From contig JBOHGH010000002.1 in assembly GCA_050699975.1 (NCBI GenBank), forward strand, positions 1-64,000: a DNA stretch of 64,000 bases. The letters run 5' to 3'. Of this stretch, positions 8,911 to 17,604 are shown piece by piece. The stretch's first letter is position 1. Every line of letters begins with the position of its first letter. Under the pieces are notes generated by a model. The model was not told the origin of the DNA. It did no database searches and saw nothing but the letters and a program-made list of their open reading frames with translations. A program made the translations under genes and the position numbers. The stretch is from GCA-003244245 sp050699975. Its GTDB lineage: Bacteria > Actinomycetota > Actinomycetes > Mycobacteriales > Pseudonocardiaceae.

Positions 8911-9159
8911 ATGCGGACGACGCTGAATCTCCCGGACGGGCTGGTGGCCCAAGCCAAGGCGCATGCGGCGTCGAGCGGGCAGACCCTCACCAGCCTGGTG
9001 GAGGAAGGCTTGCGGCTGGTGCTGGAACAGCACGACATCCGCTATCCCACTGAGCCGGAACCCCTGCCCGTCTACGGCCAACCGGAGGGGCGCATCCTCG
9101 TCGACCTCGCCGATCGCGACGCCGTATGGGCCACCTTCGACGAGAGCCGGCAGGGGTGA
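8911..9159 (+). CDS. vapB: VapB-type antitoxin
   Basis: The 82-aa product begins MRTTLNLPDGLVAQAKAHAA, a ribbon-helix-helix DNA-binding domain: a beta strand with RTTLNLP, then two helices through TLTSLVEEGLRLVLEQ. The C-terminal half (YGQPEGRILVDLADRDAVWA) would be the toxin-neutralising tail. It overlaps the downstream vapC by 4 nt (GTGA), a usual arrangement for coupled translation. An in-frame ATG at 8899 is possible, but it overlaps the -10 box, so the second ATG is preferred. Confidence 0.85.
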   Translation: MRTTLNLPDGLVAQAKAHAASSGQTLTSLVEEGLRLVLEQHDIRYPTEPEPLPVYGQPEGRILVDLADRDAVWATFDESRQG

Positions 9160-9587
9160 TCCTGCCGGACGTCAACGTCCTGGTGTATGCATTCCGCCGG
9201 GAGGCCGAGCATCATCAGCGGTACGCAACCTGGCTGGCCCGCATGGTCGCGGGCGAGGAGGAGCTCGCGCTGCACGACATCGTGCTCGCCGGGGTGGCCC
9301 GGCTCGTCACCAACCCAAGGATCTTCGCCGACCCGGCTCCGATGCCCGTGACAATGGAGTTCCTCGCCCGGGTGCGGGCGGCGCGACGGGCCCGCTGGCT
9401 GCCGCCAGGCAATGCGGCGTGGACCGAGCTCGAGCGGCTGGCGCAGCAGGACCGCGGGCTGCGGGCGAACCTGGTGCCGGACGCGTTGCTGGCCGCGCTG
9501 GCCCGCACTCACGGCTGCCGGCTCGCGACCGCCGACCGCGGCTTCGCCCGATTCCCCGGCCTCCACACCTTCGACCCGGCCGCCTGA
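9156..9587 (+). CDS. vapC: VapC-type PIN-domain ribonuclease toxin
   Basis: The 143-aa product opens VILPDVNVLVYAFRREAEHH. The PIN-domain acidic residue is Asp5 (PDVNVL), and further conserved acids sit in LVPDALLAALA and TADRGFARF near the C-terminus. It should be a metal-dependent RNase, typically cutting tRNA, held inactive by the antitoxin encoded just upstream. Length and motif order are those of a complete VapC. A decayed relative lies at 41.9 kb. Confidence 0.9.
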   Translation: MILPDVNVLVYAFRREAEHHQRYATWLARMVAGEEELALHDIVLAGVARLVTNPRIFADPAPMPVTMEFLARVRAARRARWLPPGNAAWTELERLAQQDRGLRANLVPDALLAALARTHGCRLATADRGFARFPGLHTFDPAA

Positions 9588-9603
9588 ATGCGGTGAAGCA
9601 GGG

Positions 9604-10746
9604 TCAGCCGACGCCGAGGTGGCGGGCGATGAGGATGCGTTGGATCTCGCTGGTGCCTTCGCCGATCTCCAGGACTTTGGCGTCGCGGTAGAAGCGGGCC
9701 ACGGCGTACTCGTTCATGAAGCCGTAGCCGCCGAAGACCTGGGTGGCGTCCCGAGCATTGTCCATCGCCGCGTTCGAGGAGACCAGCTTCGCGATCGCAG
9801 CCTCCTTCTTGAACGGCTGGCCGCGCAGCATCCGCGCGGCCGCGGCGTAGTAGGCCAGCCGGGCGGTGTGCGCCCGCACCTCCATGTCGGCGATCTTGAA
9901 CTGGATCGCCTGGTAGCTGCCGATCGCGTGGCCGAAAGCGTGCCGTTGCCGGGCGTAGGACACGCACTCGTCGATGCAGCCTTGGGCCAGGCCGACGCCC
10001 AGCGCAGCGATCGCGATACGACCCTCGTCCAGGATCGATAGGAACTGCGCGTAACCGCGGCCCCGCTCACCGAGCAGGTTGTCTTGAGGGACCCGGCAGT
10101 CGTCGAAGAACAGTTCGCGGGTGTCCGAGCAGTTCCAACCGACCTTGGAGTAGCTCGTCGAGACCGTGAAGCCCGGGTGCCGGGCCGGGACCATGATGGT
10201 GGAGATCTCCTTGCGACCCCCGCTGACGCCGGTGATCGCGGTGACGGTGACCACCGACGTGATATCGGTGCCCGAGTTGGTGATGAAGGCCTTGGAACCG
10301 TTGATCACCCACTCGTCGCCGTCGCACCGCGCGGTGGTGCGGGTAGCTCTCGCGTCGGAGCCACCGCCGGGCTCAGTGAGACCGAAGGCCCCCAGTTTGT
10401 GGCCGGCGCACAGCTCCGGGAGCCACCGCTGCTTCTGCTCGTCGGTGCCGAACCGGAAGATCGGCATCGCGCCCAGGGACACGCTGTCCTCCAGCGTGAT
10501 GGCCACCGACGAGTCCACCCGCGCGAGCTCCTCCAGCGCCAGGCACAGCGCGAAGTAGTCGCCGCCCATCCCGCCGTACTCCTCGGGGAACGGCAGCCCG
10601 AACAACCCCATCGCGCCCATCTTCGCCACCAGCTCATACGGGAATACCCGGCGCTCATAGAGGTCCCCGATAACCGGCGCGATCTCTTTATGGGCGAACT
10701 CCTCGACGGTGGCACGCAGCGCCGCATGCTCTTCACTCAGTTCCAC
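9604..10746 (-). CDS. Acyl-CoA dehydrogenase (FadE19-like, short/branched chain)
   Basis: The 380-aa flavoenzyme shows the expected order: N-terminal helical domain (EEHAALRATVEEFAHKEIAP), FAD-binding signature (AFGLTEPGGGSDA), middle strand WVINGSKAFITN, and C-terminal domain ending EIGEGTSEIQRILIARHLG. The Glu in GEGTSE sits where short- and medium-chain enzymes carry their catalytic base, unlike isovaleryl-CoA dehydrogenase. It oxidises an acyl-CoA to the 2-enoyl-CoA using electron-transfer flavoprotein. It follows accD1-accA1 by 31 nt. This is the accD1/accA1/fadE19 grouping of mycobacterial leucine/branched-chain catabolism, so a branched-chain substrate is inferred. The GTG start removes an unrelated 40-codon extension. 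Confidence 0.9.
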   Translation of the reverse strand: MELSEEHAALRATVEEFAHKEIAPVIGDLYERRVFPYELVAKMGAMGLFGLPFPEEYGGMGGDYFALCLALEELARVDSSVAITLEDSVSLGAMPIFRFGTDEQKQRWLPELCAGHKLGAFGLTEPGGGSDARATRTTARCDGDEWVINGSKAFITNSGTDITSVVTVTAITGVSGGRKEISTIMVPARHPGFTVSTSYSKVGWNCSDTRELFFDDCRVPQDNLLGERGRGYAQFLSILDEGRIAIAALGVGLAQGCIDECVSYARQRHAFGHAIGSYQAIQFKIADMEVRAHTARLAYYAAAARMLRGQPFKKEAAIAKLVSSNAAMDNARDATQVFGGYGFMNEYAVARFYRDAKVLEIGEGTSEIQRILIARHLGVG

Positions 10747-10777
10747 GGCGTGTCCTGCTCTCCTGTCCGGTATGTCG

Positions 10778-12751
10778 TCATCTCGTGCACGCAGGTTCGA
10801 TGACGGCGAGCACGGCGTCGCGCTCGACGGTGCCGCCGGGACGGACGTGCAGCTCGCGAACCACACCGTCGATCGGCGCAGTGAGCACGTGCTCCATCTT
10901 CATCGCCTCGACTACGAGCAGCCGGGCGCCCGCGGTGACCTGCTGACCCTCTGCGACGTCGACGACGGTCACGGTGCCGGGCATCGGAGCGAGCACCGGG
11001 CCGGCGCCCGCACCATCGCTGTCAGCGCGTCGCGCGGATTCGAGGCGCAGCGCCCAGCTGTGCCCGTCCCGGCCTAACCACATCACGGCGCCGTCCCGCG
11101 CCCAGGTGTAGTGGCGGGTGATCCCGTCCAGGGTGACGACCAGGTCCCCGCCGTCCCACCAGGCCGATGCAGAAACCGGCGAGCCATCCCCAACGGCGAC
11201 CTCGGCGGCGGCGGCCCGGCCCCGGGCGCGTACCTCAACCAGGTCGGTGGCCAGCATTCGCCAGCGGGTCCAGGCGGGTTCGCCGACCCGCTGGCCACCG
11301 GGCAGCTCGAAAGGATCCACCACCGGCCCGGTGGGCTCCAGTGCCAGCAGCGCGAGCAATCCGGCCGCGGCGGGTACGTCGTCGGGCAGTTGCTCGGCTA
11401 CCCAGCTGTCGACCCGGCGCTCGACCAATCCGGTGTCCAGCCGACCGGCGCGCACGCCGGCATCGGCCAGCAGCGCGCGCAGGAATCCGGTGTTGGTGCC
11501 CAGCCCCAGAATGCTGGTTCGCGCAAGCGCGGTATCCAGGCGGCGTAGCGCGGTGTCCCGGTCCGGGCCGTGCGCGATGACCTTGGCCAGCAGCGGGTCG
11601 TAGTCGCTGCCGACGGTGCCGCCCGGCACCAGTCCGGAGTCGACCCGCACCCCAGCCCCTGAGGGTTCACGTAAACCCAGGACCCGCCCCCCGGTGGGCA
11701 GGAAGCCACGCGAAGGGTTCTCGGCGTAGATCCGCGCCTGCACAGCGTGGCCGTCCAGGCGGACGTCGTTCTGGCGCAGCGGCAGCGGCTGTCCAGCGGC
11801 CACCCGAAGCTGCAGCTCGACCAGGTCCAGCCCGGTGACCAGCTCGGTGACCGGATGCTCGACCTGCAGCCGGGTATTCATCTCCAGGAAGTAGAACTGA
11901 TCGGGCGCATCGGCCGGCACGATGAACTCCACCGTGCCCGCGCCGGTGTATCCGACGGCTCGCGCGACGGCCACCGCGGCTGAACCCATCCGGGCCCGGG
12001 CCGTGGCGTCCAGCAGTACCGACGGCGCCTCCTCGACGATCTTCTGGTGGCGCCGCTGCAGGCTGCACTCGCGCTCGCCGAGGTGCACCGCGCCGCCGTG
12101 CGCGTCGGCCAGCACCTGGATCTCGATGTGGCGCGGGGTGGTGACCAGCCGCTCGACGAGCAGGGTGTCGTCGCCGAAGGCGGCCCGGGCCTCCCGGCGG
12201 GCGCCGGCGATAGCCCCGGGCAGGTCCTGTGTGCGGTGCACCACTCGCATGCCCTTGCCGCCACCACCGGCGGACGGCTTGAGCAGCACGGGGTACCCGA
12301 TCTCCCCGGCCGCGGCGGCGAGCCCGTCAGCGTCGAGGCCCCTGGCGTCGCTGCCGGGCACCACCGGGACGCCAGCGGCTGCCACCGTCTGCTTGGCGCG
12401 GATCTTGTCGCCCATCGCCTCGATGGCGCCAGCAGGCGGGCCGACGAACACCAGACCGGCGTCAACGCAGGCCCGGGCGAAGGCGGCGTTCTCCGAGAGG
12501 AACCCGTAACCAGGGTGCACGGCCTGCGCACCGGTGCGCGCGGCGGCCTCCAGGATCCGCTCGATCGACAGGTAGCTGTGAGCCGCCGGCGCGGGGCCGA
12601 GCCGGACGGCGACATCGGCGTCGCGGACGTGCCGGGCGCCGGCGTCGGCGTCGCTGTAGACGGCCACTGAGCGGATGCCCATGGCGCGCAGCGTGCGGAT
12701 CACCCGGACCGCGATCTCGCCGCGGTTGGCCACCAACACCGTCTCGAACAT
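10778..12751 (-). CDS. accA1: Acyl-CoA carboxylase alpha subunit (biotin carboxylase + BCCP)
   Basis: The 657-aa product has a biotin carboxylase domain at residues 1-450 (FETVLVANRGEIAVRVIRT, HPGYGFLSENAAFA, ATP-grasp loop KPSAGGGGKGMRVV, ECSLQRRHQKIVEEAP) and a C-terminal biotin carrier domain with the biotinylation motif EAMKM. It carboxylates biotin with ATP and bicarbonate and hands it to the beta subunit encoded immediately upstream. ATG at 12751 follows the beta-subunit stop; a GTG at 12760 overlapping that stop by 3 nt is an alternative. Pairing with an AccD1-like subunit and an acyl-CoA dehydrogenase points to methylcrotonyl-CoA carboxylation in leucine breakdown (inference). Confidence 0.9.
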   Translation of the reverse strand: MFETVLVANRGEIAVRVIRTLRAMGIRSVAVYSDADAGARHVRDADVAVRLGPAPAAHSYLSIERILEAAARTGAQAVHPGYGFLSENAAFARACVDAGLVFVGPPAGAIEAMGDKIRAKQTVAAAGVPVVPGSDARGLDADGLAAAAGEIGYPVLLKPSAGGGGKGMRVVHRTQDLPGAIAGARREARAAFGDDTLLVERLVTTPRHIEIQVLADAHGGAVHLGERECSLQRRHQKIVEEAPSVLLDATARARMGSAAVAVARAVGYTGAGTVEFIVPADAPDQFYFLEMNTRLQVEHPVTELVTGLDLVELQLRVAAGQPLPLRQNDVRLDGHAVQARIYAENPSRGFLPTGGRVLGLREPSGAGVRVDSGLVPGGTVGSDYDPLLAKVIAHGPDRDTALRRLDTALARTSILGLGTNTGFLRALLADAGVRAGRLDTGLVERRVDSWVAEQLPDDVPAAAGLLALLALEPTGPVVDPFELPGGQRVGEPAWTRWRMLATDLVEVRARGRAAAAEVAVGDGSPVSASAWWDGGDLVVTLDGITRHYTWARDGAVMWLGRDGHSWALRLESARRADSDGAGAGPVLAPMPGTVTVVDVAEGQQVTAGARLLVVEAMKMEHVLTAPIDGVVRELHVRPGGTVERDAVLAVIEPACTR

Positions 12752-12756
12752 GCCGA

Positions 12757-14343
12757 TCACATCCGGAAGACGCCGAAGTGGCTCGGCGGCAGCGGCGCGT
12801 TGGCGGCGGCGGACAGCGCGAGCCCCAGCACCATGCGAGTGTCCGCCGGGTCTATCACCCCGTCGTCCCACAGCCGGGCCGTCGAGTAGTAGGGGTGGCC
12901 CTGGTGCTCGAACTGGGCACGTATGCGGTCCTTGAAGGCCACCTCGGGTTCCGGGTCAGCGTCTTTGTATGGGCGGCCACGGACAGCGGCGAGCACCGTG
13001 GCGGCCTGTTCCCCGCCCATTACGGAGATCCGCGCATTGGGCCACATGAACAGAAACCGTGGCGAATAGGCGCGGCCGCACATCGAGTAGTTGCCCGCCC
13101 CGAATGAGCCGCCGATGATGACAGTCAGCTTGGGCACTCGGGTGGTGGCCACCGCGGTGACCATTTTCGCGCCGTGCTTGGCGATCCCGCCGGCCTCGTA
13201 CTCCCGGCCCACCATGAAACCGGAGATGTTCTGCAGGAACACCAGTGGAATCCCACGCTGGTCACACAATTCGATGAAATGCGTGCCCTTGAGCGCCGAC
13301 TCGCTGAACAGGACTCCGTTGTTCGCCACAATGCCCACCGGGTGCCCGTGCAGCCGGGCGAAGCCGGTGACCAGCGTGACGCCGTACTCGGCCTTGAACT
13401 CGTGGAAACGGCTGCCGTCGACGATCCGGGCGATCACCTCCCGCACGTCGTAGGGGATGCGCGAGTCCACCGGCACTACGCCGTGGATCCCGTCCAGGGC
13501 GGGTTCTTCGGTGCCGACCACCTCCCACGGCCGAGGAGGGCGGGGTCCGAGGGTGGCGACGATGGAGCGGACGATCCGCAGCGCGTGTGCATCGTCGTCG
13601 GCGAGGTGGTCGGTGACCCCGGAGATGCGGGAGTGCAGGTCTGCGCCACCGAGCTCCTCAGTGCTGACCTCCTCACCGGTGGCTGCCTTCACCAGCGGCG
13701 GGCCGCCGAGGAAGATCGTGCCCTGATTGCGGACGATCACCGCCTCGTCGCTCATCGCCGGCACGTAGGCGCCGCCCGCGGTGCAGGAGCCGAGCACTGC
13801 CGCGATCTGCGGGATGCCCCGTGCGGACATCGTCGCCTGGTTGTAGAAGATCCGGCCGAAATGTTCCCGGTCGGGGAACACCTCGTCCTGCGCGGGCAGG
13901 TAGGCGCCGCCGGAGTCGACGAGGTAGAGGCACGGCAGGTGGTTGTGCAGCGCCACTTCCTGGGCGCGTAGGTGCTTCTTGACCGTCATCGGGTAGTAGG
14001 TGCCGCCCTTGACGGTGGCGTCGTTGGCGACGATCACGCATTCCCGGCCGGCCACCCGCCCGACCCCGGTGATGATCCCCGCGGCCGGGGCCTCGTCGCC
14101 GTACATGCCGTTGGCCGCCAGCGGGGACAGCTCCAAGAACGGGCTCGACGGATCCACGAGGGCGTCGACGCGGTCGCGGGTCAACAGTTTGCCGCGCTCG
14201 ACATGGCGTTCCCGGGCTCGCGATGGTCCGCCCAGCCGGACCTTCGCGAGCCGCTCGCGCAAGTCGGCCACCATTGCGGCGTGCGCCTGGGCATTGTGGG
14301 CGGCTGGGTCTGCAGAGCCCACAGTGCTGGCCAGGACGTCCAT
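12757..14343 (-). CDS. accD1: Acyl-CoA carboxylase beta subunit (carboxyltransferase, MccB/AccD1-like)
   Basis: The 528-aa product belongs to the carboxyltransferase superfamily. The N-terminal half has GRECVIVANDATVKGGTY and LVDSGGAYLP with the oxyanion-hole GSCTAGGAYVPAMSDE. The C-terminal half has NISGFMVGREYEAGGIAKHG and GGSFGAGNYSMCGRAYSPRF. The motif set GGAYLP...QDEVFPD is that of methylcrotonyl-CoA rather than propionyl-CoA carboxylase beta subunits. It is the first gene of a three-gene operon (beta, alpha, acyl-CoA dehydrogenase) and starts only 25 nt from a doubled palindromic operator, so the divergent TetR gene is its likely repressor. Confidence 0.9.
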   Translation of the reverse strand: MDVLASTVGSADPAAHNAQAHAAMVADLRERLAKVRLGGPSRARERHVERGKLLTRDRVDALVDPSSPFLELSPLAANGMYGDEAPAAGIITGVGRVAGRECVIVANDATVKGGTYYPMTVKKHLRAQEVALHNHLPCLYLVDSGGAYLPAQDEVFPDREHFGRIFYNQATMSARGIPQIAAVLGSCTAGGAYVPAMSDEAVIVRNQGTIFLGGPPLVKAATGEEVSTEELGGADLHSRISGVTDHLADDDAHALRIVRSIVATLGPRPPRPWEVVGTEEPALDGIHGVVPVDSRIPYDVREVIARIVDGSRFHEFKAEYGVTLVTGFARLHGHPVGIVANNGVLFSESALKGTHFIELCDQRGIPLVFLQNISGFMVGREYEAGGIAKHGAKMVTAVATTRVPKLTVIIGGSFGAGNYSMCGRAYSPRFLFMWPNARISVMGGEQAATVLAAVRGRPYKDADPEPEVAFKDRIRAQFEHQGHPYYSTARLWDDGVIDPADTRMVLGLALSAAANAPLPPSHFGVFRM

Positions 14344-14367
14344 CGTCGCCCCCTTTCCCCAGGCCGG

Positions 14368-14402
14368 GTTAGCGCTCGTTAACTACGTTAGCGCTCATTA
14401 AC
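14368..14402. promoter_or_regulatory. Tandem TetR operator between accD1 and the TetR gene
   Basis: GTTAGCGCTCGTTAAC (14368-14383) and GTTAGCGCTCATTAAC (14387-14402) are 15/16 identical and 19 nt apart centre to centre. Each is an imperfect palindrome with GTTA/TAAC ends. They overlap the region where both divergent promoters must lie, which suits repression of the catabolic operon plus autoregulation. Confidence 0.7.
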
Positions 14403-14411
14403 GTCGCACGC

Positions 14412-14417
14412 TAGGGT
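14412..14417 (+). promoter_or_regulatory. -10 box for the TetR gene
   Basis: TAGGGT stands exactly 7 nt before the ATG at 14425, suggesting a leaderless mRNA. The second operator copy ends 9 nt upstream of it. Confidence 0.45.
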
Positions 14418-14424
14418 CTTGCGC

Positions 14425-15030
14425 ATGGCACTGCCGTCCGCTGCGGGGGATACACCGACCCGGCGGGAGCAGATCCTGCACGTCGCGGCCACACTGTTCG
14501 CTCGGCACGGGTTCCACGGGGTGAGCATCGCCGAGCTCGGAGCCGCGGTGGGCGTCAGCGGGCCGGCGCTGTACCGGCACTTTCCGGGCAAGGAGGCGCT
14601 GCTCGCCGAGATGTTGGTCGGCATCAGCGAGTACCTGCTCGACGGTGGGCGCGCCCGGGCGGCCGGCGTTGACGACCCCCGCCAGGCGCTGACCGAGCTG
14701 GTCGATTTCCATGTGGACTTCGCGCTCCACCATCCCCAGCTGATCACTGTGCAGGACCGCGACCTGGCGAACCTCCCTGCCCAGGTGCAGCACAAGGTCC
14801 GCACGGTGCAACGGGCTTATCTGCAGATCTGGGTGGACACGCTGCGCAAGCTGAGTCCCGAGCTGACCGCCGAGGCCGCCCGCATCGCCGTCCACGGAAC
14901 CTTCGGGTTGCTCAACTCCACGCCGCACAGTGTCACCGGCGCCGACCCGCAGCAGGTGGCCGCGCTGCTTCACCGGATGGCGATCGCCGCGCTGTCCGCT
15001 CCCGAGCTGGCCTCGGCTGAGCTGACTTAG
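14425..15030 (+). CDS. TetR/AcrR-family transcriptional regulator
   Basis: The 201-aa product has an N-terminal HTH (RREQILHVAATLFARHGFHGVSIAELGAAVGVSGPALYRHF written over residues 13-55; key core VSIAELGAAVGVSG and LYRHFPGKEALL) and a helical ligand-binding domain. It is transcribed away from the accD1-accA1-acyl-CoA dehydrogenase operon, with paired palindromes between them. It is therefore probably the local repressor, released by an acyl-CoA or related intermediate (inference from layout). It lacks a ribosome site and has a -10 box 7 nt from the start codon. Confidence 0.9.
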   Translation: MALPSAAGDTPTRREQILHVAATLFARHGFHGVSIAELGAAVGVSGPALYRHFPGKEALLAEMLVGISEYLLDGGRARAAGVDDPRQALTELVDFHVDFALHHPQLITVQDRDLANLPAQVQHKVRTVQRAYLQIWVDTLRKLSPELTAEAARIAVHGTFGLLNSTPHSVTGADPQQVAALLHRMAIAALSAPELASAELT

Positions 15031-15055
15031 TCCATGCCACCCAGCCCCCTGCCGG

Positions 15056-15256
15056 TCAGGCGACGTCGTCCAGGTGGTTTGGGCGTCCCCCTCTGCCGAA
15101 ACCGGTGTCGTGCCACCAGCGGCGCAGGCAGTTGCCGCACTGCACCCAGACCAGGTTGACGTCGGAAGCAAGGAGGTACAGCGCGGTGTCGCTGCTGCAG
15201 TGGCTACAGGGCAGCCATACGCGGCGGCCGAGGTCTGCTTGCGGGTCGAGCATCAT
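15056..15256 (-). CDS. Small zinc-ribbon-like protein
   Basis: The 66-aa product has two CxxC pairs, CSHC (17-20) and CGNC (40-43), separated by 19 residues. This is a plausible zinc ribbon. Aromatic residues follow the second pair (LRRWWHDTGF). No function known. Its ATG overlaps the stop of the upstream 75-aa gene by 4 nt (ATGA), so the two are translated together. The intact overlap and the cysteine pattern argue that this is a real gene. Confidence 0.6.
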   Translation of the reverse strand: MMLDPQADLGRRVWLPCSHCSSDTALYLLASDVNLVWVQCGNCLRRWWHDTGFGRGGRPNHLDDVA

Positions 15257-15480
15257 CTCATCGCTCCGGGGTTGTCGGGAAGCACACCGTCGGCGATGAG
15301 GAGGTCGTAGGCGGCTTGCTGGTCAGGGTCGAGGTGGGCGTAGAGCATTCGATGGGCTTCGGCTTCGCCGGTGTAGATCTCAGTGGGGTCCCAGTGCGGG
15401 CCGAGAGCGTCCAGGACGGCGGCGAGGCGGGTGCCTTCGTGCATGGTGAGATCAATGTTGAACGGGACGTGGCTGGCCAC
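15253..15480 (-). CDS. Small hypothetical protein, DUF6400-like
   Basis: The 75-aa product contains NIDLTMHEGTRLAAVLDALG and HWDPTEIYTGEAEAHRMLY, then LDPDQQAAYDLLIADGVLP. The pattern resembles the short actinobacterial proteins grouped as DUF6400; this is recalled, not computed. GTG at 15480 is preceded by GGAGG with 6 nt spacing. A longer frame to 15546 has no such site. Function is unknown. It is co-translated with the downstream zinc-ribbon gene. Confidence 0.6.
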   Translation of the reverse strand: MASHVPFNIDLTMHEGTRLAAVLDALGPHWDPTEIYTGEAEAHRMLYAHLDPDQQAAYDLLIADGVLPDNPGAMR

Positions 15481-15683
15481 AGCGCACCTCCGTGGGTCCG
15501 ATCGGTGAGGAGTTCTGGCGTCACCGAGATCACCAACTTTGGTCATCCGAGTGTCATACAGACAGAGCGACGAGGCTGCCTCTTGCGTACAAACAGGGTC
15601 TAAAAACTCGGGAAAGACGCCTATTTCTTCACGGTGTCGTGAGGGGCGTCACACCGGTTTCCTCCGCGCTGCCGATTCTTGGC

Positions 15684-16019
15684 TCAGGCAGCTGACCGTG
15701 CGCTACTGGTCGAGGCCAACTGGACGATGGTCGTGTCGGTGCGGGTGGTGTTGAAGGCGTAGGTGCCGGCCGCGTGGCTGAGGCATCGGGTGGCGTCGGC
15801 AGCGAAGGCCTCGGCCTGTTCCAGGTGCGGTGTCACGGTGCCCCAAGCCGCCCAGCGATCCCGGGCGGCCGAGGTGAGCTCACCGAGGTGGCGAGCGATC
15901 CGCGCCAGGTCGCAGACCAGGGTCAGGGTCTCCTCGTCAGTGGCGGTCATCGGCAAGGCCGCCGCGGCGGCCAGCGCCGCTGCTGCCGCTTCAATCGGGG
16001 TTCTGATCGTGGTTTCCAT
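15684..16019 (-). CDS. Small alpha-helical hypothetical protein
   Basis: The 111-aa product is Ala/Thr-rich and predicted helical (EETLTLVCDLARIARHLGEL, EQAEAFAADATRCLSHAAGT). It has no signal peptide, cysteine motif or recognisable domain. Codon use is like the neighbours, which is the main reason to accept it. No clear ribosome site precedes the ATG at 16019. The 284 nt between this gene and the next one at 16304 hold nothing I can name. Confidence 0.45.
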   Translation of the reverse strand: METTIRTPIEAAAAALAAAAALPMTATDEETLTLVCDLARIARHLGELTSAARDRWAAWGTVTPHLEQAEAFAADATRCLSHAAGTYAFNTTRTDTTIVQLASTSSARSAA

Positions 16020-16303
16020 GACTTATCGCCATCCAAGTTCGGGCTCAGGTCTTGCACTACAACAGAGCCGATCTCTCGGCGGTTTGATACATCACTCCAG
16101 CAGACTTCTACCCGTGAGACCGCCCGATGGGCCGCCGTTTCCCTGGTGCACGACGACGCTCGGCAGCCGCAGAAGGGAATGCCATGACAGCGATGTATCA
16201 CGGAGGGGATCCGCGTCCTCCTCATGTCTGACTGCTGCGCAGGCAGCGGCGTGTGCGCTGGCGAACCCGCCGGGTCGCGAGCACGTTTGAGGGAGGTGGC
16301 CTG

Positions 16304-16483
16304 ATGCGATTCCCGAACCCCGTCGCTGCCGCCTGCCTGACCTGTGGACGGCCAACCGTCGTGGCCGAGACCATCCTCGGCGAGGTGCGAGTGCACTGTG
16401 GCACCTGGCGCTGGCAGTGCGACATCTCCGGCACCGGCACCGGGCACGGCGCAGGCTACGCGTTGCCGCCGGAATTGACTTGA
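16304..16483 (+). CDS. Small cysteine-containing protein
   Basis: A 59-aa product with CLTC near the N-terminus (11-14) and two further cysteines (VHCGTWRWQC), a possible small zinc-binding fold. GGAGG lies 7 nt upstream of the ATG, a strong ribosome site, so translation is likely. Small proteins of this composition occur near mobile and regulatory loci in actinomycetes. No function can be inferred. Confidence 0.55.
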   Translation: MRFPNPVAAACLTCGRPTVVAETILGEVRVHCGTWRWQCDISGTGTGHGAGYALPPELT

Positions 16484-16545
16484 CCGCACTGGACGCGGCT
16501 AGTGAGCAGGAGTTGGCGGCATAACGCTGATTGCCGCTCGTAGGC

Positions 16546-17484
16546 TCAGATGGCCGACGCGCGCACGGCCGCGAGCGCGGCGGACGTCTCTGTGACGAGC
16601 ATCGCGTCGGGCAGCAGAACCGCCGCATGCCAGGGCAGTTCGGCGAGCACGTCGGTGACGGTCAGCCGAGCACCCAGCAGCCCCCCGGTGATCGCCGCGA
16701 CCGTGTCGGTGTCGCCGCCCATCCCGACTGCTTGATGAAGTCCGTCACGCAATGATGACGCCCGTAGCGTGCAGGCCAGGGCCGCCGTCACCGTCTCGGC
16801 CGGATCGAGGCTGATGCCTTGCGGGGGTGGTTGCCAGGTAGCGGCGGCCAGCGACGCGAGCATGGCACTCAGCCGATCACTCGCTCCGCAGGCTGACCTC
16901 GCCTGGATCTCTTCGTCGATCGCGGCGTCGAGCAGCAGCCGGCCGGATGCACCTTCCAACGTCCACGAGGCGCATGCCGCGATGACGCACGCCGCGGCCA
17001 GCGCGTCCGGGGCAGGATGGGTGGCGCGGGTCAACTCGATCGTCAGGCGCCGGCGCCGATCCGAATCGTCTGGCGGGGTGGCCCAGCCGACTGGCAATGC
17101 CCGCATCGGCGCGCCGTTGGTGGTCCCGCCGCTGGTCGGGAGCTCACCAGTCGTCTGGAAGTGCTTGATCGCGCTGGTGGTGGAGGGCCCGATCCCGTGG
17201 ATCGATCCAGCCGCAGCGGCCAGCGTCTGCAAGAACCCGCGCGCGTCTGCGGCGCCATTGCGGTCGGCGAGGTGCTGGGCGACCAGCAACGTCAGCGCGG
17301 TGTCGTCCGAGGTCGCGCCACGCTCCCATCCCTCGCGGGCAGGTAACGCCTCGATCTCTGCCGTGCTGGCGCCGGTGGGCGGGAACCTCTCCCACGGCAA
17401 TCCGAGCGCGTCCCCACAGGCATAGGCGGTCACCGCGCCCGCGATCCGGTCCGCCAGCAAGTAGCCGACCACCGGAATGTCCAT
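16546..17484 (-). CDS. ADP-ribosylglycohydrolase-family protein
   Basis: The 312-aa product has the DraG-type metal ligands: YACGDALGLPWE near the N-terminus, TSDDTALTLL (about 58-67) and AVGMGGDTDTVAAITGGLLGA near the C-terminus. These Asp residues bind the two magnesium ions that hydrolyse ADP-ribosyl bonds on proteins or nucleic acids. A GGAGGGGGAG ribosome site precedes the ATG. It stands alone. The last 36 nt of the gene recur with one mismatch at 22883-22918, where a dead copy of the 3' end remains. Confidence 0.9.
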   Translation of the reverse strand: MDIPVVGYLLADRIAGAVTAYACGDALGLPWERFPPTGASTAEIEALPAREGWERGATSDDTALTLLVAQHLADRNGAADARGFLQTLAAAAGSIHGIGPSTTSAIKHFQTTGELPTSGGTTNGAPMRALPVGWATPPDDSDRRRRLTIELTRATHPAPDALAAACVIAACASWTLEGASGRLLLDAAIDEEIQARSACGASDRLSAMLASLAAATWQPPPQGISLDPAETVTAALACTLRASSLRDGLHQAVGMGGDTDTVAAITGGLLGARLTVTDVLAELPWHAAVLLPDAMLVTETSAALAAVRASAI

Positions 17485-17604
17485 TTGCGGCTCCCCCTCC
17501 CTCTACGGAGTCTGCCGCCCGACCTGCCCGGAGTCACCGGCAGGGCTGAGTCATCCCGGGTATACACCCGATGGCCGCGCGGGTCCTGGCTCAAGTGCAT
17601 GACG

